Shown: in pieces, positions 22,856-34,624 of the stretch | Position numbering within the stretch: the first letter of the stretch is position 1 | How the letters are laid out: each line of letters begins with the position of its first letter | Origin: Chenopodium formosanum | Lineage: Eukaryota > Streptophyta > Magnoliopsida > Caryophyllales > Amaranthaceae | Length of the DNA: 64,000 nt | Direction: 5' to 3' | Assembly (NCBI GenBank): GCA_024500155.1 | Contig: CM044877.1 | Span: 11,165,501 to 11,229,500 of the forward strand | Program-made: the position numbers and the translations under genes | The notes under the pieces: generated by a model | Databases searched by the model: none | What the model was told of the DNA's origin: nothing | The model's input: the letters and a program-made list of their open reading frames with translations, nothing else

Positions 22856-22899
22856 CCAAAAAAAATAATATTATAATAAGAAAATAAATTAAAAGAGGT

Positions 22900-23140
22900 A
22901 TGAAATTATGATATGTGGATGTAGTTGTTTTCCTTTATATTTAATTAATTTGTCCTTTGATAAATGGTTACTTTAAGACTTTTAGTTACCAATGCAACTT
23001 ACCATGAAGAATAATGTTTAGTAATGTAGAGTATGTTGTATAGTTGTATGTACCATATCAAAGGGAGATGTGATTTCAAGTACTCAAGATCTCAAGTCAA
23101 GGGTACTTTCCTATGCAACTTCCTATAATAATTTTTATTC
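22900..23140. other. Upstream flank of CKX, AT-rich
   Basis: No gene or element recognised. May contain distal promoter elements of the CKX gene. Confidence 0.4.
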
Positions 23141-23144
23141 TTTA

Positions 23145-23262
23145 TTTTTTTTTAAAAAAAATAGTGTTTTGAGAGTTAGAAGAGTGGGTGATAAGAATCG
23201 ATTTCAAAATCTTTTAAAATTGGGAGGGGAGCTCTAACCAGCTACTTGAGTTATTCCTCACT
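23145..23262 (-). mobile_element. tRNA-derived SINE, family C, copy 1
   Basis: Read on the minus strand, an A-box-like AACTCAAGTAGCTGGTTAGA is followed by a B-box-like GAAATCGATTC and an A/T-rich tail. Two related copies lie at 23939 and 24236. Confidence 0.55.
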
Positions 23263-23442
23263 GTATTTGATTTATTACATTCACAATTTTTCAAATGATT
23301 AAAAAAAAAGTTATGACAAATTTGTCAAATTACAATCAACAAATTTATCTGACTTTAAAGAGTTATTACGGACACATTTATTCCATCATATATTCCCAAC
23401 TATAGATTTATGGTCCTTTGTTTTTTTGAAATGCATTATATC

Positions 23443-23479
<37 letters not shown>

Positions 23480-23549
23480 AAATCCATTATATATATCAAT
23501 TTTTAACCAATTACTAATTTACTATCAGTTATGTTGCTAGTGTGTGTGC

Positions 23550-23590
<41 letters not shown>

Positions 23591-23900
23591 TGTGTTAAAA
23601 TAACACTAATTTATCATATTTACTAATTTTGGCAAGATAGAGTTTATCCCCACCAATTCACCATAACTTCTATTATATTATTATATAATGTATGAAATTT
23701 ACTACATATATAACACGTGTTGAGTAGTTATTGTAAGAAGGGTATTATAATATTATTATTTTTTTTCTTATCTAAATTGTACAGGCTAATTAAGTCATGC
23801 CTTAGTAAACCGTAGTCAACTCATTCCTTTAAGTCCAATCTAAAAACACGCTTATCCTATTATACAATCCAAGAAAAAAAAAGGTAGAGTTGGAATCAAA

Positions 23901-23938
<38 letters not shown>
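23263..23938. other. AT-rich DNA with homopolymer and ATT runs
   Basis: Holds T runs at 23446-23478 and 23551-23589 and an ATT run at 23902-23940. No gene is seen. Confidence 0.6.
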
Positions 23939-23940
<2 letters not shown>

Positions 23941-24052
23941 TTTTTATTTTTTTTTTTTTTAGAGAGCCACAACGACGAGCGGTGAGAATCGATTCTAATA
24001 AGATCTCTTGAAATCGAAAGGGGATCTCTAATCACTTAAACTATCTCTCACT
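23939..24052 (-). mobile_element. tRNA-derived SINE, family C, copy 2
   Basis: The minus strand has GATAGTTTAAGTGATTAGAG (A-box-like) and TTAGAATCGATTCTCACC (B-box-like), then an A-rich tail leading into an ATT microsatellite. Confidence 0.58.
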
Positions 24053-24235
24053 CTAAAAAAGAACCTTAATATTAGGATGCTTTATACTTTGTATATATTA
24101 CTACCTATTATTTAACTATTCAACTCACTAATAAGTCCAAATTTATTAAACTCATAATCCTTTCGTTTCTTTAAGTACTCTTTATATTTTAGTACATTTC
24201 TTCAAGTTTGTCAATTGATAAATTCACTATGAGAC

Positions 24236-24359
24236 TATGAGAGTGAAGGGTAGCTCAAGTAGTTAAAGTTTTTCTTCCGATTTTAGGAGATTCTAGGATC
24301 GATTTTTACCCCCCACGCCCTTGTGGTTCTCTTAACACACACACCCACACACACACAAA

Positions 24360-24400
<41 letters not shown>
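24236..24400 (+). mobile_element. tRNA-derived SINE, family C, copy 3
   Basis: GGGTAGCTCAAGTAGTTAAAG (A box) and AGGATCGATTTTTACC (B box) are followed by an ACACAC run and a 40-base A run. This is the best-preserved head of the three copies. Confidence 0.62.
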
Positions 24401-24401
<1 letters not shown>

Positions 24402-24897
24402 CAATTACCGAAAGATTTATTATTTACAATACACCTCACCAAAAGTACCAGCATAGAGTTAAACGTTTTTTTTTTTTAATTTTTTTTTAATAAAAAAATG
24501 AAAAAAAAATCCAACTAAATTGTATAATTTAAAATAATAATAACAAAAAAAACTAAAATACGTTATTTTGAAATAATAATAATAAGGATTCTTATTGGCG
24601 ATGTAATTTTGATATATTTGATTTAAAATAAGTGGCAATGAATAATTTAAAGATGTATGTTGGTGCCTTAGTGGTTTATATTTCGAAACGTAAGAGTGCA
24701 TGACAAAAATTTATAACATATGGTCCCAACTCCCCAGCCAACTATATATATAACTGTTCTTGTGGAGTTATGCATGGTCATTAGTAGATATTAAGTAAGT
24801 GATGGTCATAATTTTACTAGTACATACAGCAGTACCATTTAAAATTTTGTAACCAGTTATTCTCTTCATCATTAACCTAGCTTAGCTAGGTTAATAC
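24401..24897. other. AT-rich intergenic DNA
   Basis: No gene or complete element recognised. Confidence 0.45.
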
Positions 24898-25391
24898 TGT
24901 TTCTGCAGGAATCCGATAACCCGAATCCAAGATCCGAAGTTCGAGTATATAACCCGTTCTGCTCCTATCGGCCAAGTAAGAACCTACACGAAGAGAAGAG
25001 ATGAGCTAGCCCCGGGGTGAATCCGGGAATAACCACTCCGAAGATTAAGTCAGCAAGTGTTTATAGAAGAAAGATGACTTAGAGAGAGAAAGTAATGAGA
25101 GAGAGAGAGAGAGAAAGTATGTAATAAATGCTACCTTGCTTATGAAGTAAAATCAGATTATTTATAGGTTTACTAAGTGACAGATGACAATTTAACAAGT
25201 AATATAATTTCTACCACGTGTCAAACGTGAGCACGACACGTGGCAGCTACTTACCTGCCGATGTGTATACTTTATACAGAAATGCCGATACTAACAAGAG
25301 CTATTTGGTGGATCGAATTCTAATAGTATGTCGGTCTGTCATACCATATCGGCCTATAATGATTTCCGTTATGCAGATATTTCCCCATACA
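24898..25391 (-). mobile_element. Solo LTR, 494 bp
   Basis: Starts TGTTTCTGCAGG and ends CCCCATACA, flanked by a perfect 5-bp duplication AATAC (24893-24897 and 25392-25396). On the minus strand a TATA-like CCTATAAATAATC lies near 25154-25166. It holds the G-box words CCACGTGTC and GACACGTGG near 25214-25244 and a GA run near 25095. No internal domain is attached. It is unrelated to the 1.9-kb LTR family. Confidence 0.85.
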
Positions 25392-25529
25392 AATACTAAT
25401 CTTAATCTAATTATAACATGATTATGGATGTATGCATGTATAGTCTGAAACTTGAGTCTTAGGTCCATCCAATGTCCATCAAATGTTAATTACTCGACTC
25501 ATTTTTAAATAATTATGTGAGAACCTATA

Positions 25530-25618
25530 CTACCTCCGTTTCATATTAGATGCAACTTTGGAATATTTATACTCACACATAATACCTTAAAGTTGCTACT
25601 AATATAAAACGGAGGTAG
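25530..25618. mobile_element. Stowaway-like MITE, 89 bp
   Basis: CTACCTCCGTTTCATATTAG and its inverted copy, with TA on both sides, form a near-perfect hairpin. Confidence 0.85.
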
Positions 25619-25700
25619 TAAGTCAAACAGGCAAGTAAAGTAAATATACACATTTTAGGTCAATTGGATCAAGTAGAGATGAACGAGGAGTTATTTGAGT

Positions 25701-25904
25701 TTTTTTTTTTCTTTTTTTTTGAGGTTGTCCACCCGGTTCACCGGAGCTTAGCTCCGACTACATCTAGATTCGACTCAGGTAGCACACCTGGCTTATGGTG
25801 GATGAGTCTCCCAACAAGAGTTTTTGCATACAGTGAGGCTCGAACTCAAGACCACCCTTAAGCAATACCAAGTTGCTTACCACTTGAGCCAACTCTTGTT
25901 GATC
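25701..25904 (-). mobile_element. tRNA-derived SINE, family A, copy 1
   Basis: On the minus strand GAGTTGGCTCAAGTGGTAAG (A box) and GGTCTTGAGTTCGAGCC (B box) are followed by a conserved body and an A-rich tail. An 8-bp duplication ATTTGAGT (25693-25700 and 25905-25912) flanks it. Confidence 0.85.
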
Positions 25905-25912
25905 ATTTGAGT

Positions 25913-26640
25913 ATTTCTCAGTAATACCTAGAACAACTACCCTTCCATCAACTACCCTTCCATCAAGAAAGAGAAGAATAATTTGACTATTAGGTGACAC
26001 CAAGAAAAATAGATTACTTCTTAGATAATTTCTAGTTTTGAGTGGAATAAATTGTCAACGTCATTGACATAAATAAATTTTTGGACAAGTAAAATATATA
26101 ACTCATTTGAACATACATAATTTTTCATGTGTCCCTCTATGCTTCTTAGAAGTGAGGGGCAAGGAAGAAAGTACGTCTAAATCCCTATCGCTAGATTAAA
26201 GAGTTCGGCTTAGTACAATTTGATCACATATAGACATTAAGATTACGATAGATATATAACTAAGGGTCAAACTTTAATATATACCATCCATTAGACCAAA
26301 TACTACTCGATACGTACTTATAAATTTAAATGTCCCACAAAAATCACAATTTCAACAAGCTTTTATTATTCACATGCATGATCCATATCTAATGATAAAA
26401 TCTGTAATCTAGATCCACTTGTTGTTCTCTTCTTGAGTTCCAAACACTTTGCAAATTGCTATTAAGTAGATTAGTCAAGAAAATCTTGGTTAGACAGAGA
26501 AAGATCTTATTAAAGCGACAATGCCATGACCTAACTTAGTATAGATTTTTCCAAAGATGTGAAAGGACGAACCAATATTTAGCTTTTAAATTGTTATGCC
26601 AATTTTTTTCTCACGTCATATGACTTTTTCAACTTCATAT
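25913..26640. other. AT-rich intergenic DNA
   Basis: No gene or element recognised. Confidence 0.45.
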
Positions 26641-26649
26641 CAATTAGAT

Positions 26650-27205
26650 CTTATATGCTTACACATAAATAGAAACATTTTTTGCACACATCTCTTACAT
26701 ATCTATCCAAAGATTTGAAAGATACACCCTATAGATTTTCTTTCTATATTTCTCGTATGAAGTAGTACACCATAATAAAAAGAATATGCCTTGGTTGGAT
26801 AACGATATAGTATCAAAGTTAACATCGTACGTAGTAGCCAAAAGGGTTAGGATCAAGTCGATCAACTTAAGAACTCGTGTACATCATTATCCGCTGTGAG
26901 AGTATCAAAGGTAACATCGTAGTACTCAAGAAATAGGATCAAGCTAGATCTTATGTACATCATTATCCGCTGTGAGAGTATCAAAGATAACATCGCAATA
27001 CTCAAAAAATAGAATCAAGCTAGATCTTATACACATCATTATCCGTTATGAGTGTGTGACATACTATACATTAAAAAAACAATGCTAAATAGAATTAGGA
27101 ACATTTTATGCACACTTTTCTAAACATAATTATGCAAAGATTCGAAAAGTAACACCCTATAGATTTTTTCTCTCTCTAATTAGTTATTACACGGTTAATG
27201 AAAAA
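26650..27205. repeat. Local duplication with a 76-bp tandem repeat
   Basis: Three units begin AGTATCAAAG at 26810, 26901 and 26977 and share ACATCATTATCCGCTGTGAG; the last two are 76 bp apart. The flanks are also duplicated: CACCCTATAGATTTT occurs at about 26726 and 27154, each after GCACAC and CAAAGATT. The whole block therefore arose by at least two duplication steps. Confidence 0.7.
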
Positions 27206-27712
27206 AGAATAGGTAGCTTATTAAAAAGAGGGTTGGTATGTTGCCAAAGTATGGGTTTCAAAATTGAGTGGGCCAAATTGGGTATTATTACAACCCATCT
27301 TAAGGGATTATGAGAATCTTTGAAATGGGTACCATTATTATGATTTTATGCATCCAGCCTTGGTTTAGAGATTATATTCATATACTATACAATTTTGTAT
27401 ATGTAAAGTGATGAAGAAGACATTTCCATCAAAGATTTTCTACATTCCATAGATTTTGTGTGCATTAATGCCTACATGCAAATCTATAAAGTTATGTTTA
27501 TACCATAATCACTTGACCCATCTAGTATATATCCTAGCATTAATTATTAAGTTGTGAATTAAGTTTTAATTATAATTATTGTTTCCCTAATCCTCTATAT
27601 AGTTGAAAAGTAGAGACGCAAAAAAGTAGTATATTTAATTTTTTTGAGGTTAGGTTCTATTAACCTGAATTTAATTAACTTCGGTGAAAAATGTATACCT
27701 AGATGTGAGATC

Positions 27713-27767
<55 letters not shown>

Positions 27768-28600
27768 AAAAGAAGAAGATGTGAGATCATGTGAATAATG
27801 TATCTTGAAAATTATTTTAGTAATTTGAGATCGACCTTAAGTAAGGTGAAGAAAATATAAATTTATCAATTAACATTATTATTTTTTGATAAATTGAAAT
27901 TGCATTTTTAAAAATATCTCTATCCCAAAAAAGGGACAACGTATTCGATCATACATGTATTGTAAGGAAAACAATTGGTTTGATATACGTAGTATACAAT
28001 AATAATAAATTAAAGTATGTACGGCAATAATATTAGTTGCATTTTATATTGAAAATTAAAAAAATGTTACGGAGTATTATATTAATATTTTAAAAATATC
28101 TCTTCTTCTATTCAAAACACACATCTAAAGTTACTAAAGGCTAGTTTGTGGTAAATAAATTTTCTCACAGAAGTAAAATTATTCATGTGTTAATTTTCTT
28201 TGTATATTCAACAATTGCCAACTTCATTCATGAACAAATAAAGACGAAAAGGTTGATTTTAAAATAAGATCGATTTACCATATTGATTTATAACATGCGT
28301 GTGAAACATAAGGAAAAAACTGTGAGCAATGATCCTGTGCTTTAAGAAGCAACGAACCTACGGCTGCTGCCAGCTAGTAATCTAGCATGATATCTCTAAT
28401 TCCCTCGTGATTTTGATGTTTAACCTAATTTCACCTCTCCCCATTTTCTGACAAGAATATGACTTACAAGTTACAATTACAATCATGTCTCTTTTATTTG
28501 GGTATAATGTCACTAGTCAATAGTGAATTGATTAATACAGAATGGTAATGGTAACAGTAATAAAAAGTTACTCCATTTAAGTATTTTGACTATTTTCCTT
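27206..28600. other. AT-rich intergenic DNA with a long A run
   Basis: An A run of about 45 bases lies at 27717-27765; it is followed by a repeat of GATGTGAGATCATGT, the same words that precede it. This may be the tail and target duplication of a small retroelement. No gene is seen. Confidence 0.45.
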
Positions 28601-28604
28601 CATA

Positions 28605-29054
28605 CTCTTTCTGTCTAAAATATTTGACACAGTTAACATTGCTCACATGTCAATGCAATAGCTTGACTTTATTTTTATATAACTAAGGGTCTGTTCTCAT
28701 TGATTGAACTCAGCTGAACTGAACTGAACTGAGCTGAGCTGACTGAACTGAACTGAACTGAAATGAATATTTTATAAGAAAAGGAAATTAGGAGTTGAAC
28801 TGAACTAAATTGAATTGAGCTGAACTGAACTGAATTAAAAATAAACGTATGAGAACATGCCCTAAATATTAATAAAAATTATTTTAAAATTAATATTATG
28901 AAACTTTATACTAATGCTTATCAAACAACATATTTTATGATAAAATATGTTTTGTTTTTTAATTATATTAGTAAAAAATCACGGTCAAATCTAATACGAA
29001 GTACATAAATTGTGAAAAAAGTGCAATATTTCAGATATTTTAAAACGAAAGGAG
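28605..29054. mobile_element. Stowaway-like MITE interrupted by a CTGAA-repeat MITE
   Basis: Ends CTCTTTCTGTCTAAAATATT and an inverted copy (ATATTTTAAAACGAAAGGAG) with TA on both sides. The copy of the CTGAA family at 28687-28862 lies within it, so the Stowaway is the older insertion. Confidence 0.65.
28687..28862. mobile_element. MITE with internal CTGAA repeats, copy 2
   Basis: Inverted ends GGGTCTGTTCTCA and TGAGAACATGCCC, target duplication TAA (28684-28686 and 28863-28865), 176 bp. Most of the interior is CTGAA pentamers on both sides of a core GAATATTTTATAAGAAAAGG. TAA duplications suggest a PIF/Harbinger-type MITE. Confidence 0.82.
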
Positions 29055-29055
29055 T

Positions 29056-29730
29056 ATCAATTTAGATTGCGTGTATTTAATGAGACTCGTGTGTGCCCGT
29101 AGTAATAATATGTTTTCGTTCATATCAATTCAATACTAGTTGCATGTAGGTGATGAGTCTTCTGTGTGTCCATCCCATAGCTAGTAATATATTTCCATTG
29201 GTATTAATAGCAAATTGCTTGCATGTTTTACGAGCTAATTAAGATAAGTAGTGGTTCGGAAAATAACTAAATTTCAAACCATTTACCTCCGTAGATGTTT
29301 ACATCAGAGATCTCATCATTTTCTCATACTCTTATCACTCTTACAAAATTGAAGGAATTTAATTCTATTCTAACAATAATAGTTACTAATTAAGCAATAA
29401 CAATTAAGTTCAATTGTTTAAAACTATCGTTTAAAACAATTTTATTGATTAGTTCCAAATAGTTTTTTAGATTGTTGACTAAAATGTGTGGAATGGAATC
29501 GAAGGTCAATAAGAAATGTAATTTTAATTTGTGTTGCTACACGGGGGATACATGCATGAATACATCACCATTCACTAATCACCAAGCTATAGTTTTGCTT
29601 GAATGTAACATTTTCCACCAACATAATTAACGTACAACATGGTTCAATTCAATGCATAGTTGAATTGATGGCTACACTTTTGACACATTTTCTTCTAACT
29701 CTTAGCCGCCAAGATAAACCATGAACGTTT
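29056..29730. other. AT-rich intergenic DNA
   Basis: No gene or element recognised. Confidence 0.45.
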
Positions 29731-29734
29731 ATTA

Positions 29735-29846
29735 TGTACACCCGGGTGTACCGTACACACGGGGTCATTTGCTCATTCAATCAACAAATGAATTTGTTGA
29801 TTGAATGAGTAAATGACCCCCGGGTGTACAGTACACCCGGATGTAT
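29735..29846. repeat. Near-perfect palindrome, about 54-bp arms
   Basis: The left arm contains ACACCCGGGTGTAC and CATTTGCTCATTCAATCAAC; the right arm is its inverted copy, separated by only a few bases. The ACACCCGGGTGT words are palindromes in themselves. It could be a tiny foldback transposon; no clear duplication is seen outside the arms. Confidence 0.85.
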
Positions 29847-30285
29847 ATAACAAATTCTATAAACCCATGGCCAGAGCAAGCTCTTTCATCGCTATTAGTG
29901 TAAGAATTAAATCTAGAAGACGCAAGTCTCTCACTTTTCGTGTCCCTCTCCAACCTTTGTTTTTCTATAGTTCAAATATGACATGCGTAATAAACAAACT
30001 ATATAATTTTTAGTTATGGACAAGATCAGACTAGTGAAATTTGATCTAATATGTGTCCCCAGATAAATATATAAATTAAATTAACACCAAATCGATGAAT
30101 ATAATGTAAGTTTAAATAGTGGGGTATGATCACCTATAATGATGTTTTTAAACCATTAACAACAAACGAGTCAACTATCAACAAAATTTCATGACATTTA
30201 GATCGAATTCTACTAAGGAATCGAAAGCGTCCGGATTCGTGAATTGGTTCTGAAAGGGCCGGCAATTCTTTTCATTCAAATTTAC
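29847..30285. other. AT-rich intergenic DNA
   Basis: No gene or element recognised. Confidence 0.4.
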
Positions 30286-30288
30286 GAA

Positions 30289-30465
30289 GGGCCTGTTCTA
30301 ATACGTTTATTTTTAGTTCAGTTCAGTTCAACTCAGTTCAGTTCAGTTCAGCTTCTAATTTCCTTCTCTTATAAAATATTCAATTCAGTTCAGTTCAGTT
30401 CAACTCAATTTAGTTTAGTTTAGTTCAGTTCAGTTCAATTCAGTTATGTCTATGAGAACAAACCC
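30289..30465. mobile_element. MITE with internal CTGAA repeats, copy 3 (inverted)
   Basis: Same structure as 28687-28862 in the other orientation: GGGCCTGTTCTAA at the left, TGAGAACAAACCC at the right, core CTTATAAAATATTC. TAA follows on the right; GAA on the left is one base off. 177 bp. Confidence 0.8.
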
Positions 30466-30469
30466 TAAC

Positions 30470-31528
30470 GCAAGGCACTTCATTCAATTCTTTTTTTTTT
30501 AGTTGCATTTAGATTTAGGATAGATTCAGAACGACAATTAGCTGCTCACGAATAAGGCAAGCAAATTAAAGGCAAAAGAGGCGCACGTAGTAACACAATT
30601 ACTGTTACAAGACACAATGATGAAAGGTAGCTAAACTAGAGGGAACATATATAGCCACTTTCTACTAGTGTTCCGATTGAGCGTGTGTGTGTGAGCTAGG
30701 TTGTGTGCTGGATTCATGACTTAATTAGAATGTTAACAAAATTTTCTACGTCTAAAAAGTTAACATGCATTATTATTATTATGCTGTTTTCACGACAAAA
30801 AGAAAGCCTCTCTATACTGCATATGATCACATCTAGCGTGCAAATAATGGTAGAAAAAAGAAGCTTTTAAGTATAATTACCTCTATATGTTTGCTTAATG
30901 GAACTTTTTATCTATCAATAATTTGATCTTTTACTCACACGTGCATTTGTGTAAAATGGACTATCTCCATTTACATTATGATTATGTTGGGAAAGTTTTG
31001 TTGAATTTTTTCACCTATTAGTAATCATAATTATGAATTTGAGTTACGATTCTTGACGTACCAAGTACAACTTAAAATGTAAAAAGATTAGAAACTACGA
31101 GTAATAGAGAATTGATAGTATATATGCATTATATGTTTTTTATATACGAGTATTTTTTTATTTAATGACATCAGCTATAATGTGGGTGCAATAATAAAGT
31201 GAAACTTATTTCATCAATTCGACGAAATACATTTATGAAGCCTGGAATATAGGATTTTATTTTCTTATGTGTCGTATGAATAAGATAGATACATAGCTTA
31301 GTGATTTTCCTTCTTTTTAAAAAAAAAAAAAATTAATACGAAGTAAGAAAGACGTACATTATTGGTGCATGTACAAGTTGGATGTTGCACTATGAAAATT
31401 ATGTTTCATTGAGTGTTGTCAAACTGTCAATTGTACTAGTGACAATTGACATCTAAACAAAACGAATTCGGAATTCATGATTTGTATTGGTCAAGATAGA
31501 TTTTGATGGGAAAATGTCCTACTTACTC
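30470..31528. other. AT-rich intergenic DNA
   Basis: No gene recognised. An A run lies at 31319-31332. Confidence 0.45.
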
Positions 31529-31542
31529 CATCTAGAAACAAT

Positions 31543-31736
31543 GGAGTTAGCTCAAGTAGTAAGCAATTTGATATTGATTAAGGGAGGTTTCGGGTTTAAG
31601 CCTCGATCGCCGTATGCAAAAACTCTTTTCGGAAGAATCACCTATTATAAGTCGAGTGTGTTACCCGAGTTGAATCCGGATGTAGTCGGAACTAAGCTCT
31701 GGTGAACCGGGTGAGCATCCTAAAAAAAAAAAAAAT
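31543..31736 (+). mobile_element. tRNA-derived SINE, family A, copy 2
   Basis: GGAGTTAGCTCAAGTAGTAA (A box) and GGTTTCGGGTTTAAGCC (B box) lead into the same body as the copy at 25701, including GTAGTCGGA and GGTGAACCGGGTG, then an A run. A perfect 14-bp duplication CATCTAGAAACAAT (31529-31542 and 31737-31750) flanks it. Confidence 0.92.
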
Positions 31737-31870
31737 CATCTAGAAACAATAACCATATTTTTATAAACCTCACAACTAGTTTTTTACCCTAGGCAATGCC
31801 CGTGTTATTTATTAAATTTTAAAATGTTAAAACACATAATTAATGCAACCAATGTTATTTATAAGATATA

Positions 31871-32154
31871 CTCCCTTTGTGTTTAAACAAATGAAACGTT
31901 TTCCTTCTTCAGCAATATTTAAATAAATGAAACGTAATCCTTTTACAATCGTGTTTAAATAAATGAAACATTTTCTTTTTTAGTGACTTATTTCTAGTTT
32001 TTAATAATATTCTACTAACTAATAGTCCTTGCAAAACCCTTTACTTTCTTATCACTCCTCAAACTTATACCCTATTACCTATTATTTTAATAATTCAACT
32101 TTCATAAAACTCCATAAAAGTCAGTATTTTTCATTTATTTAAACACAGAGGGAG
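31871..32154. mobile_element. Stowaway-like MITE, 284 bp
   Basis: CTCCCTTTGTGTTTAAACAA and its inverted copy with TA on each side. Confidence 0.8.
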
Positions 32155-32214
32155 TACCGGAGTATATCCCTTTGAATGAAATACCATTGATTTATGCAAG
32201 AGTGCAATGTAGAA

Positions 32215-32326
<112 letters not shown>

Positions 32327-32443
32327 CAACAAATTATAAACCATTTTAGCATGAAACCTCATTTTTGCCTCATATCTCTCGTATCCAAGCAGTCAAGCAC
32401 TCTAATATCCTCTCTTATTTTGATTTTATTATTTCGTCCAATA

Positions 32444-32531
32444 CTTCCTCCGTTACGAATTACTCGCAAAGGGGTATTATTTGTGAGACATAAAATATTC
32501 ATTTGTTGTGAGTAATATGTAACGGAGGGAG
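32444..32531. mobile_element. Stowaway-like MITE, 88 bp
   Basis: CTTCCTCCGTTACGAATTAC and its inverted copy with TA on both sides. Confidence 0.85.
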
Positions 32532-32660
32532 TATTATATTTCATTGACTTAATACTATACGTCTATACATGTCAGTTATATACTAAATTAGTATAAAATT
32601 GACATGTATAGACGTGTAGTATTATAATTTATACAAAATTGTTTTAAAAGGTAATTTAAA

Positions 32661-33719
32661 GGAAAACTTTTAAATAACCACCGAAAAATGTAACCATTTT
32701 CGAACTAACCACCTGTTTAATTTTTTATTTTAAATTACCACCCCTTAAATTAAATAAATGCTTAGATTACCACACATTTCAAAAATCCGGTGAATTTTCC
32801 GTCTGTGGGCCCCACCTAATGCTTAATATGACTCTTTTGACCGATTTTTCCTCAATTTTTCTCTTTAAAAACGCTCTCCAAACTTCAATTCAAATTTCCA
32901 TCACCAAATTCTACCAAATTTCACTATAATTGGGGTAAAAAGGTAGCTTTGGGAATTAGGGTTCATGGAATCTTGGGATTTCATAGCGCTCTAAACATTC
33001 TGCCTCTTAGATGAATTTGGATGAAAATTGGAGTGACCGCATCTTAATTAGGGAGTGCCCGCTTTGAATTCAAATCGAATTGGGGCTGAAATTGAAAGTT
33101 GTTGCGAATGCGATTCACTCTTGCCGGCACTCAGCTGTTGCAATTAGCTCCTTTTTGTGGGATGTTGTTACGGTTGGAGAGGGGGATGCGAGTCGTTGGG
33201 CAGTTGTTTGCGGCTGCAAATGAAGTGGGGTCAGAGGTGGATATTGGCTGGGTTGAGAGGTTAGGTGCTACAGAGTTGTTGGTGTGTGGAATTGAGTTGT
33301 TGTTGTAATGGGTTGAGAGGTTCGATGCTGTAGAAGAAGAAGGAAGGTTTTTAGTAGTGAGGGGGGAGAGAGAATATATGAGAAGGGTGACATTGTAATG
33401 GTGGTGATATGTTGGTTTTTTGTCTAAAGTTGTAAACTTTGAGGGTTTATAAATGAAATTAAATTGGTGTGTTGAATTCAATGAAGGAAATGATGATAGG
33501 TTGAGTGAAATATATTAGTGAGATGATTAAATCGAGAGAAAAAAAAAAGAGGGAAGTTAGTTAGGTGGGGCCCATAGATAGAAAATCCACCGAATTTTTG
33601 AAATAGGTGGTAATCTGAGCATCTATTTAATTTAAGGGGTGATAATTTAAAATAAAATATTAAACGGATGGTTAGTTCGGAAATGGTTATATTATTGGGT
33701 GGTAATTTGAAAAATTTCC
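32661..33719. mobile_element. Mutator-like foldback element, 1,059 bp
   Basis: Ends GGAAAACTTTTAAATAACCA and, inverted, GGAAATTTTTCAAATTACCA. The inverted repeats run about 160 bp and include GTGGGCCCCACCTAA. Flanking 9-bp words are TAATTTAAA (32652-32660) and TAATTCAAA (33720-33728), one mismatch. Short open frames inside have no coding support. Confidence 0.85.
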
Positions 33720-33789
33720 TAATTCAAAATGGTTTAAACGAGTAATAATTAAATTTATACATATGAAATAGTATAATTTTATCGAAACG

Positions 33790-34624
33790 CAAAGTTTCGT
33801 ATACGGCTAGTCGTACCGCGTGGCAAGCCATAATTTTTTCTGTAATTTTTTTTTCATTTTCTCTCTCCTCTGTCCTCTCTCTTTTTCCTCTCCTGTCCTC
33901 CAAGCTCCAACCTAGATTGTCGTCGCCGTCTTTGATTCGTAGTCGTCGAAGCTCCAAACCAACCCCAGACCTCCGTCGTCGTCGTCTTCGTCTTCATCTT
34001 TCCTGGCGAAAAGCTCCAAACCAACCAGACCTCCGTCGCCGTCATCGTCTTCATCTTCATCTTTGCCAGGGAAATCAGCCAAATCAACCTCCACTTCTGC
34101 CTTCGTCTTCATCTTTGTGGTGATTGCAAATTTGAAGGAGAGGTTATGAGGAATTGCTCGAAGCTCCAATCCCTAACATTTCCCCTAAATTTCGAAGCTC
34201 CAATTTTCGCTTGAGTTTGTGCAGGTTGTGAGGAAGGTGAGGTGGCCAAGTGCGGTGGTCAGGTGCAGTGGTTTGGGTGGGTCTGGTTGGGTAGTGATCT
34301 AGTGGTGGGTAAGGTTTGGGTGTGGTTTTGGTGTGGTTTGGGTGCTATTGTGATGTGGGTGTGGTTTAGGTGTGGTTTGGTTGTGGGTTCGGTGAATTGT
34401 GGTGGTGGCATGGTTGTTGGTGACGTGGGGCAGTGGGTACAGGAGTGAATGTGCAATAGGTGGTGTAGGTTGGTCGGGAGTTACTAGGTCGGGGGTTACT
34501 TGGTCGGTAAGGGGTTACTAGGTCGATTAGGGGTTACTTGGGGTTACTAAGCTAGGTTAGTTAGGGGTTACTAGGTCAGTTAGGGGTTACTGGGGGTTAT
34601 TACGCCAGGGTTACTACGTCAGTC
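33790..34624. repeat. Left part of a GTTACC-array element
   Basis: Starts near GTATACGGCTAGTCGTACCG and GCGTGGCAAGCC, then holds a block of CGTCGTCTTCG/GAAGCTCCAA repeats (33910-34200) and GTGTGGTTTGG repeats (34300-34400). From 34464 to 34622 it holds about eight units of GGGGTTACT-AGGTCG. The right part resumes at about 37788 after an insertion. No protein family is recognisable on either strand. Confidence 0.55.

Noticed and set aside
25701..25904. Possible tRNA gene from A and B boxes
   Set aside because: It lacks a cloverleaf and has a long body, an A tail and a target duplication, so it is a SINE.
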